From CAVTPD01 sp963736575 (GTDB lineage Bacteria > Bacteroidota > Bacteroidia > Cytophagales > JAAEPT01), in the NCBI GenBank assembly GCA_963736575.1, contig CAVTPD010000001.1, positions 1,674,001 to 1,738,000 on the forward strand: 64,000 bases of DNA, in the 5' to 3' direction. The first letter of the stretch is position 1, and each line of letters begins with the position of its first letter. The notes beneath the pieces were generated by a model, which worked only from the letters and a program-made list of their open reading frames with translations, was not told the origin of the DNA and searched no databases. Of this stretch, positions 34,097 through 41,018 are shown piece by piece. The position numbers and the translations under genes were made by a program.

Positions 34097-34438
34097 ATGA
34101 ACGCCGTACAATCATTATTTACCACTTCTAATGCCACAGTGAGCCAGTTGCTTCTAAAAGGAAGAGCCGTTATTATTGATGTAAGAACCCCAAGAGAGTT
34201 TAAAGCAGGACATATTGATAAATCGTATAATTTCCCACTAAATACTTTAGTTGTAAATGTGAAAACCTTACAGTCTTTTGGTAAGCCTTTGGTGTTAGTT
34301 AGCCAAACGGGTAAACATTCCCAACAAGCGCAAAATCTTCTTTCTGAAAAAGGAATTGAATGCTATAATTTTGGTTCTTGGCAAGAACTTAAGCATACAT
34401 TACAAACTGAAATTAAAAGCGATAGAATAAAAAATTAA
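34097..34438 (+). CDS. Rhodanese-like protein lacking the catalytic cysteine
   Basis: A 113-residue single-domain rhodanese fold: GRAVIIDVRTPREFKAGHID is the conserved first half, and PLVLVSQTGKHSQQAQNLL aligns with the active-site loop (CxxGxRS). The cysteine position is Ser 69 and the Arg is His, so persulfide chemistry is unlikely. Such proteins often serve as binding or regulatory modules. No signal peptide is seen, so it is probably cytoplasmic. It is followed after 92 bp by the phosphoesterase gene on the same strand. Confidence 0.85.
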   Translation: MNAVQSLFTTSNATVSQLLLKGRAVIIDVRTPREFKAGHIDKSYNFPLNTLVVNVKTLQSFGKPLVLVSQTGKHSQQAQNLLSEKGIECYNFGSWQELKHTLQTEIKSDRIKN

Positions 34439-34530
34439 ACTTGAAAGGGGAGATGCTATTCATTTTTTAAACAAAAGCGTAACATTGTAGGCTGTAATAT
34501 TAAGAAAACTTCCCTTTGGAGTAGTATTAT

Positions 34531-35250
34531 ATGAGTGTTTTTGTTCTTGGCGATGTTCATGGTGCTTATAAAGCATTAAATCAGGTATTAGAGCGGGCAA
34601 ACTTTAATCCTGAAACCGATAAACTAATTTTTTTAGGAGATGTTTGTGATGGTTTTTCTGAAATAAAACAGTGTATGAAGTTGTTTATGAAACTTAAGCA
34701 CTTTGTTTTTATCCGTGGAAACCATGATGATATAGCACTAAGTTATTATTTACCTTCCGAAAACCGCCTGTTGCGTGACTCTGATATGCCTAATTGGAAG
34801 AAGTTAGAAGGATCTTCTACCATAAAATCTGTTGGCAAACGTGAAGTAGTAAAAGACAAGTATTTAGAGTTCTTAAAAAGCTCTGTATTGTTCCATTTTG
34901 AAGGCCAAAACGCTTTTACACACGGTATGTTACCAGAAATTAATGCGGAAGAAGAACTGGCTGCTTTAAACGATCAATTTAAAGAAACTTTTTTAATGCG
35001 TAGGTATATGGTTTACGAAGCATACGCTAACCGCAATAATCCTTTTTTTAAATGGGGTTCTTATTTTAAGCAAATCTATGTGGGCCATACACCGGTACAA
35101 AAATTAGAAAAACACATGCGCTATCCACATACGTATGGAAATGTAACGCTTATGGATACCGGGGCACGACAAGGTTTTAAATTAAGTTTGAAGAATGTAG
35201 ATACCGGTGAGATTTTTCAGTCTGATATGACTAGAGAGTTGTACAAATAA
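34531..35250 (+). CDS. Calcineurin-like metallophosphoesterase
   Basis: A 239-residue dinuclear-metal phosphoesterase of the serine/threonine phosphatase type. The three signature blocks are present: GDVHGAYKAL, GDVCDGFSE (variant of GDxVDRG) and IRGNHDDIAL. Later histidines sit at AFTHGMLPE and VGHTPVQKL. The overall length and motif set match PrpA/ApaH-like enzymes that dephosphorylate proteins or Ap4A. The usual DRG is CDG here, so the exact subgroup is unclear. It is co-directional with the HAD gene 11 bp downstream, and they may share a transcript. Confidence 0.88.
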   Translation: MSVFVLGDVHGAYKALNQVLERANFNPETDKLIFLGDVCDGFSEIKQCMKLFMKLKHFVFIRGNHDDIALSYYLPSENRLLRDSDMPNWKKLEGSSTIKSVGKREVVKDKYLEFLKSSVLFHFEGQNAFTHGMLPEINAEEELAALNDQFKETFLMRRYMVYEAYANRNNPFFKWGSYFKQIYVGHTPVQKLEKHMRYPHTYGNVTLMDTGARQGFKLSLKNVDTGEIFQSDMTRELYK

Positions 35251-35261
35251 ATAGTGGATTT

Positions 35262-35744
35262 ATGAGAGTCTTGTTTCTGGATATAGACGGTGTTTTAAAC
35301 AGTGATTTATGGTACAAGTCCAATGAAAAAAAACTGAAGAAGTATCCCTACGATCAATTTGACCCTAGATGTGTTAAGCTTCTAAATGCTATTTTAGAAA
35401 ACATTAATGCCGAAATTGTTGTTTCTTCAACCTGGAGGCTTAAATATACTCTTGAAGAGTTGAATGCTATTTTTAAAGAAGTTGGCATTCAACAATCCAT
35501 TTTAGATTATACACCAGTTCTTACAATAGATAACAATTTCATCTTAAGAGGCAATGAAATCTTAAAATGGTGTCAGGATAATCAGTACCGTTTAGGCATA
35601 CGGTATTTGGAGTATAAAGATTTTGCTATTCTTGATGATATAACTGAAATGCTGTATTGGCAAAAGGATTATTTTTTTAAAACCGATAGATATATTGGTT
35701 TGACTCCAAGCATTGCTAAACAGATTATTCGCCAATTCAAATAA
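35262..35744 (+). CDS. HAD-fold phosphatase domain protein
   Basis: A 160-residue protein with LFLDIDGVLNSD at the N-terminus (HAD motif I, the nucleophile Asp), VVSSTWRLK (motif II-like Ser/Thr) and FAILDDITEM (motif IV acidic pair). This pattern matches the small HAD group related to hydrolases of the Swiss-army-knife RNA repair proteins. It follows the phosphoesterase gene by 11 bp, so they are probably co-transcribed and may act on the same phosphorylated substrate, which is unknown. No motif III lysine is obvious. Confidence 0.8.
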   Translation: MRVLFLDIDGVLNSDLWYKSNEKKLKKYPYDQFDPRCVKLLNAILENINAEIVVSSTWRLKYTLEELNAIFKEVGIQQSILDYTPVLTIDNNFILRGNEILKWCQDNQYRLGIRYLEYKDFAILDDITEMLYWQKDYFFKTDRYIGLTPSIAKQIIRQFK

Positions 35745-36115
35745 TATATTTGTTTGTAGGAAGAGGTTGGGTCTTTGTATTTCTATTTAACATAATATTA
35801 ATTATAACTCAACAAGTTATTATTCTGTAATTAAGATTGGTGCATGCATTCTTGTATAGGACTAACATATAGTTAAATAGCATTCTACACGACAAAAGCA
35901 GTTACTATTTTGTAACCGCTTTTGGTTAAACGAAGAGATTTAATTGTAGTAGTTAATTTTTGGTAGTTTTGAGGCTACCGTAATTTGTGGTTTGGATTTA
36001 TTTAGAGATACAATCGCTGTTCTCTCTAAAGATTGCCTAACAATTGAAAAGGCATCCTTCAATCTTTTTAGCTTTATAGTATCTTGCAAAAAAATTAAAA
36101 ACAAGTTATTCTATT
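35745..36115. other. Intergenic region with one hairpin, no gene
   Basis: A 370-bp gap between the HAD gene and greB. I see no credible open frame. It holds a hairpin at 35894-35923 (listed separately) and the presumed greB promoter, for which I find only a weak -7 match (TATCTTGC near 36080). Confidence 0.5.
35894..35923 (+). terminator. Terminator-like hairpin downstream of the HAD gene
   Basis: AAAAGCAGTTAC (35894-35905) pairs with GTAACCGCTTTT (35912-35923) with one mismatch around a 6-nt loop; the stem ends in TTTT. It is 150 bp past the HAD stop codon, so it may end that transcript or belong to an unseen one. Confidence 0.5.
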
Positions 36116-36631
36116 ATGAGGCGTAAAATTCCTGAATCAACGTTGCCAAAATTAGATCGTTCTCAAATGATTACTGCCGAAGGTTTGCAAAAATTAAAGG
36201 AGGAACACGATTACCTTTGGCGCATTGAACGCCCAGATATTACCGCTAAGGTTTCTTGGGCGGCAAGTTTGGGAGATCGTTCAGAAAATGCCGATTACCA
36301 TTACAATAAAAAAAGGCTTCGAGAAATTGATAATCGTCTTCGTTATTTACGTAAATGTATTGACAATTTTAAAGTAATTGAGTACCACCCTAACCAGGAA
36401 GGTAAAGTGATGTTTGGTGCTTGGGTAGAAATTAAAAACGAAGCGAAAAATCTACAAAACAGGTTCCGGATTGTAGGTTACGAAGAACTTATTGGGAATA
36501 AAGACCATATATCTATGGATTCACCCATGGCAAAAGCACTGCTCAACAAAACTGTTGGTGAGGAAGTAGTGGTAAATACCAAATTAGGGGATTTTGTTTG
36601 GAAAATAATGAAGATAGAGTATCTGAAATAA
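36116..36631 (+). CDS. greB: Transcript cleavage factor GreB-like
   Basis: Binds RNA polymerase in its secondary channel and stimulates cleavage of backtracked RNA. The 171-residue protein shows the GreA/GreB layout: an N-terminal coiled coil with ITAEGLQKLKEEHDYLWRIE and the acidic tip LGDRSENADYHYNKKRLREID, then the C-terminal FKBP-like domain (GAWVEIKNE, RIVGYEELIGNKDHISMDSP, KALLNKTVGEEVVV). The long linker before the C-terminal domain and the basic N-terminus resemble GreB more than GreA. It is monocistronic. Confidence 0.9.
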   Translation: MRRKIPESTLPKLDRSQMITAEGLQKLKEEHDYLWRIERPDITAKVSWAASLGDRSENADYHYNKKRLREIDNRLRYLRKCIDNFKVIEYHPNQEGKVMFGAWVEIKNEAKNLQNRFRIVGYEELIGNKDHISMDSPMAKALLNKTVGEEVVVNTKLGDFVWKIMKIEYLK

Positions 36632-36925
36632 ATCTTCTACGTGCGATGTAAAAATGCTATCACACCCTCTCCTAATAGCAATACCTTCTTTTTCCCTGTA
36701 TTCAAAGGTCATGAGATTAGCACAAGTGAAAAGCACTATCGCTGGAAATGGTATTTGTTATTTGTTTCTTGTGTGGTTTTATACCGTGCTGTTACTCTGA
36801 TTTTTAGAATCTAATCCCGTAATTATTCTACGGCTTAAACCCGCCCGACACGGGTTAAAAGGAATAACATGTGAAAATTAGTTGCATGAGCACGTGCTAA
36901 AAGTTTGCACCAGCGCTGGATCGAT

Positions 36926-37762
36926 CTAAAATGCTTTATTTCCCCTTTCTTTTTTGGCAACTGTCCGTGCAAAATGTTCAATATCTATGTTTATTCTTTT
37001 TGAATATACTCGAGAGGTTTGAAAATTAAATTCTTCATCAATAACCAATAATATACTTCCAGAACTTCCTTCTTTAGAACCGTTTCTATATTCTGTAAAA
37101 TATATTTGAATTGTTGCATACTCATTTTCTTTTTTTTTAACAATTCGCCCTTCTTCATTTACTTTAAATGAATTGGATTTATTAACACTGTCAATAAGAT
37201 CTTTAGAATCCTCATTTACCCTCTGCATGAATAAATTGTGATTGCCAGATAAATAAAGGATTGAGTAGGGTAAATTATTTGGGCTAACAAATAGAAAATA
37301 ATAACCCTCCTCTTGTATAAATTTATTAATTAATTTTGAGAATAGATTACTGGTGATTTTAATACCAATGATACGTTTGATAAAATATTTAATTATATCT
37401 GAATGTTTCTCTACGATATCAATAATATAATTTTTTTTATCCTTATCAGAGGTGTTTTTTTTGCCTGAATCATAGGATTTTTTACTAGACAAATCACAAT
37501 TCTCATATTTCAATTGATCGTATTTAGCTATTCCTATTACAGATTTAGGATAATGTCTAGCATATATTTTACCTGGGTTATATTTGCTTGGATACAAATT
37601 AATTATTTGGATTGGGTTACCGCAAGATGGACAAATAGCGAAATGCTTTGATTTACCATCAACTACTTGAAAATAAGGATGTTTTTTATGAGTTTTTTCT
37701 TCATAATTATCAATGGTTAGAACATGCCAATTTTTAGATTCAATGGTGTCAAATGAATTCAT
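36926..37762 (-). CDS. Uncharacterised protein with Cys4/His-type zinc site, next to defence genes
   Basis: A 278-residue protein of no family I know. Residues about 44-90 contain CPSCGNPIQI, then ARHYPKS and YENC: CxxC-x(n)-H-x(n)-C, which could bind zinc. A basic linker (SSKKSYDSGKKNTSDKDKKNY) follows, then a mainly helical and beta C-terminal half (IKYFIKRIIGIKITSNLFSKL, GYYFLFVSPNNLPYSILYL). It is AT-rich and lies 199 bp downstream of the HEPN-like gene, in the same direction as the restriction cluster. I would treat it as a possible accessory factor of that cluster, with low certainty. Confidence 0.65.
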   Translation of the reverse strand: MNSFDTIESKNWHVLTIDNYEEKTHKKHPYFQVVDGKSKHFAICPSCGNPIQIINLYPSKYNPGKIYARHYPKSVIGIAKYDQLKYENCDLSSKKSYDSGKKNTSDKDKKNYIIDIVEKHSDIIKYFIKRIIGIKITSNLFSKLINKFIQEEGYYFLFVSPNNLPYSILYLSGNHNLFMQRVNEDSKDLIDSVNKSNSFKVNEEGRIVKKKENEYATIQIYFTEYRNGSKEGSSGSILLVIDEEFNFQTSRVYSKRINIDIEHFARTVAKKERGNKAF

Positions 37763-37961
37763 ATAGTTTGAGGTTTTGTTTTAAAAGTATTTGGGCATGT
37801 GTCGTATTTTATAACCCATGAATAGTTAAAAGTTTAACATGCTTTATTCGATTTTATTAATAAAATTTTTATCGTTTTTGGAAAGCCACTAACTATATGT
37901 TACCGACTGAGCTTCTTTCGCTACATTTATAGATGTGCTTCTATTGGTATATATAATTTGA

Positions 37962-38723
37962 TTAAATTTTTCCTTTAGACTGAATATGAGACTTTAATTT
38001 CTCTTGATTAATTTTAGATACTCCAAAGAAATTATTTATTTTATTGTTGTCAGATAAAAAAACATTTAACTTTTCTGCGAATGAATTGTTATGACTTTTA
38101 GAAATGTAATCTATACACTTCTTATATATTAACTCCGTTTGATTTCTTACTTTTTCGTTTTCAAGTTCTGAATTTTCTAGTATTAAAAATAACTCATCAA
38201 TTAGATCAAAAAATAAATCAACATGGAAAATAATATTATTACTTAATAACTGAAAAACTTCATTCTTTTCTTCGATTATTTGTCTTCTTGTTTTAAGTTT
38301 TGTTTGAAGAGTTCTAATATTTTTTAGAAATAATTCTCTACATGCTTTTCTACACAATTCTTCATCAATAATGTCCTGATCTTTTTGAAGAAATTTCTTA
38401 AATCTGTTTTTTAATCCATTGTCAAAATCAGAAACTATGATGTGAAATGAATTGCATTCCAAATCATGTAAAAACTTATTTCGAAATATCATCAACAATT
38501 CAAATTCACCATTCTCATCCTTGTTGAGGACATTGATATCAAATAATAAATCAATTTTATTTTTAAAAGTGATGCCCTGTTTTTTACCAAATAATTTTGT
38601 TGATTTTCCACTTTCAAAAATGCCAAACTGAAGAAGTAATAAATCGTTAATGGCATTCTCTAATATCAAAGAATACTCTAATATTTCACTTCTTAATTCT
38701 ATATTAATTTCAGTATTTCTCAT
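37962..38723 (-). CDS. HEPN-domain-like protein with RX4H motif
   Basis: A 253-residue, mostly helical protein. FRNKFLHD at residues 80-87 has the spacing R81-x4-H86, the HEPN ribonuclease motif, preceded by a helix pair (EILEYSLILENAINDLLLLQF, KIDLLFDINVL). HEPN proteins cut RNA in toxin-antitoxin and abortive-infection systems. The remaining ~160 residues form long helices without motif. It is 39 bp downstream of the AAA_13 ATPase gene on the same strand. Whether the HEPN motif is active was not tested, and a HEPN fold could instead serve a binding role. Confidence 0.6.
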   Translation of the reverse strand: MRNTEINIELRSEILEYSLILENAINDLLLLQFGIFESGKSTKLFGKKQGITFKNKIDLLFDINVLNKDENGEFELLMIFRNKFLHDLECNSFHIIVSDFDNGLKNRFKKFLQKDQDIIDEELCRKACRELFLKNIRTLQTKLKTRRQIIEEKNEVFQLLSNNIIFHVDLFFDLIDELFLILENSELENEKVRNQTELIYKKCIDYISKSHNNSFAEKLNVFLSDNNKINNFFGVSKINQEKLKSHIQSKGKI

Positions 38724-38762
38724 GGTTTACACCTTATAATTTGGCAATAATTCATATATTAA

Positions 38763-41018
38763 TCATTTACAGCTTTTTAATAATTCATTATAGTGCATTG
38801 AGTCATTAAAAGAAAGTAACTCTAATAAATCCGTAACAGCATTTTCGATGTCGCAAATGAATTCATTGTGTTTGCTCATTCTGTCAATACTGGCTCCATG
38901 ACTGAAATAGTGACAAACTTTTAGTATTCGCTTTGCATCATGAGGTCCCCATAATTGCTCAGTGCGAATATCAACTGTTTCATTTTTAATACTCGGAATT
39001 CTAGAATAAGTGTAAAGTTCTACAAACCTTCGAACAGCATTAGGCAATATCATAGCTACTTCTATGTCCTTTTCTTCCTGCTCATTAAATTTGAATATTA
39101 ACTGAAACAAGTAATGATACTCTGACCCATAATTCTGTAATGATTTTGGCAATTTGTCTATTGTTGATTCGGTACTATTAAGTCTTTTCACGAAATAGTA
39201 AACCCTGTTAGAATCTTTCGGCACAGGTAATTCCCTCAACAAACTGAAAAAGTCAAAATTGTGGGTTGAAAGAAAAAGTTGCATGCAATTCAAGATTTTT
39301 GGATGCACGTCTTCTTTGTTTTCTTTTCTGAAAAAGAAGTCTTTTAAAACAGCATTCACTTGAAAAATGTGATTGCTATCTAAACTTGAGATAGGATCGT
39401 CAATGTAGACTATTGCTTTTTCTAAATCTTTGCACTCCAACAATTTTGTAAGAAAAAAGGAAAAAGCAATCGCTGTTTTTTCACCTTCGCTCAGGTTTAC
39501 GGCTTTGGCTTCCTTTCTTTTCAGTCTAAATCTTTCTTTCTCTTGTTCTTTTTCGACAACAACTTTTATTTCATCTCGTCCTAAAAACTTGCTTATATAT
39601 TCATTGAGCTTCTCACTGCCTTTATGTGCTTTACTTACCTTTGATTCTAATTTATTAATCTCTTCTTCGAGTTTGGTCTGAATTTCTTGAAAATTTGTTT
39701 GTCTCTTTTTATATAATTCGATTTTTTCATTCTTTTTTTCTAATTCAATCTCATCAATGAACTTTGCTGTGTAATGCTTTTTTAAGGTTTCAATTGCTCC
39801 GGATTTGGCATTGTCAAATTCATCTGTCTTTTCTCTATTCCTTTTAATTACATTATTGTAATCTGCTATTTTTTCTTTGATCAACTCCTCTCTGTTCTCT
39901 ATCTTACTAAAATCGGTGATAGCTTGAAATGGTTTATCGTTTTTAGTCTCTACGAGTTTTACAATTATTTCCAATTGCTTGTTATACAACTCTATATTTT
40001 CTTTCAGTGTGCTATTTTTTTCCTCAAAAGAAGGCCAATATTCTTTGTAAAAATCGCTTTTCTGTAGATCGGGATTGCAAATTCTTGATCCCTCTATTTG
40101 TGTGATGAAATGTGTTAAATGTTTTTTATGATTTTTCAAATCCTCTGAAAAATGAGCTGCTATCGTTTTAATATGCTCTGGATCTAAATCATTTCCACAA
40201 AATTCACACTTCTCTTTTTTTTCATGGAGTAGCAAACCTTTTTCTGCCCAATTTGCTATATCAGGATTATCAATAAAATATTGTACAGTGGTCGAGAATT
40301 CTGGGACTTCTTGTAATAATTGTTGAGCTTTTGTAATTAAATCGGTTAAAACTAATTTAGCCGAATAATCATCCTTTTTTAGAAGTTTATCACTTTCAGA
40401 AGCTGTTGCCTGTTTTAATAGATTGGAAACCTCTTGTTTAGGCTTGATAAAACTCCCGTAGTTGTCCTTAATATCTTCAAAAATTGGTTTGATATGAGTT
40501 CGGGTAAATGTTTGAACAATTTGGAGAGTTTCTTTAATGGAAGAGGCTCGATTAGACAAACCTGTCAGAATCTGATATTCAAGATTAGTATACTCTCTTT
40601 TTGTATCGTTTTCAATAGCTTTTAACCTGAGTAGTTTTTCGGATTTTTCTTTGATATCATTCTCCGCCTTTTTTGTATCTTCTCCTAATAAAAGAATAGG
40701 ATTGAAGCGTTCTCCTTCAAGGTGAATATTGTCTCGAATAAAGTCAGAATTAAAGACTTTAATTTCTAATCCATTGATGTCCAAGTTCTGTTGATTTCCC
40801 TTATTACCATCATAGTCTTCCAACTCAAATTCAGCATTAGGATAATGTTCCTTCAAGTCTTTTTCTTCAAAACACTGAAAAACTCTAGAAATAGTGGTCT
40901 TCCCAGAATAGTTCCATCCGTAAATGATATTAAGCTTTGAAAAATCTTGAATATTACCCGATCTCCGGTAGGAATTAAATACACCAAAGTTCTTTACATG
41001 ATTAATCTTCTTTATCAT
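38763..41018 (-). CDS. AAA_13 ATPase, RloC/PrrC-like anticodon nuclease candidate
   Basis: A 751-residue ATPase of the AAA_13 family. Walker A is YGWNYSGKTT (34-42). Long coiled coils flank a zinc-hook CEFCGNDL (Cys 271/274), the hallmark that separates RloC from PrrC. The ABC signature is VNLSEGEKTAIAFS, and Walker B is IVYIDDPISSLDSNH. Near the C-terminus RRFVE (R663/E667) and YFSHG (H707) sit like the Arg-Glu-His catalytic triad of PrrC/RloC tRNA anticodon nucleases, though the spacing to His is longer. The start abuts the restriction gene stop with no gap. RloC proteins cut tRNA when DNA or restriction is disturbed. Confidence 0.8.
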   Translation of the reverse strand: MIKKINHVKNFGVFNSYRRSGNIQDFSKLNIIYGWNYSGKTTISRVFQCFEEKDLKEHYPNAEFELEDYDGNKGNQQNLDINGLEIKVFNSDFIRDNIHLEGERFNPILLLGEDTKKAENDIKEKSEKLLRLKAIENDTKREYTNLEYQILTGLSNRASSIKETLQIVQTFTRTHIKPIFEDIKDNYGSFIKPKQEVSNLLKQATASESDKLLKKDDYSAKLVLTDLITKAQQLLQEVPEFSTTVQYFIDNPDIANWAEKGLLLHEKKEKCEFCGNDLDPEHIKTIAAHFSEDLKNHKKHLTHFITQIEGSRICNPDLQKSDFYKEYWPSFEEKNSTLKENIELYNKQLEIIVKLVETKNDKPFQAITDFSKIENREELIKEKIADYNNVIKRNREKTDEFDNAKSGAIETLKKHYTAKFIDEIELEKKNEKIELYKKRQTNFQEIQTKLEEEINKLESKVSKAHKGSEKLNEYISKFLGRDEIKVVVEKEQEKERFRLKRKEAKAVNLSEGEKTAIAFSFFLTKLLECKDLEKAIVYIDDPISSLDSNHIFQVNAVLKDFFFRKENKEDVHPKILNCMQLFLSTHNFDFFSLLRELPVPKDSNRVYYFVKRLNSTESTIDKLPKSLQNYGSEYHYLFQLIFKFNEQEEKDIEVAMILPNAVRRFVELYTYSRIPSIKNETVDIRTEQLWGPHDAKRILKVCHYFSHGASIDRMSKHNEFICDIENAVTDLLELLSFNDSMHYNELLKSCK

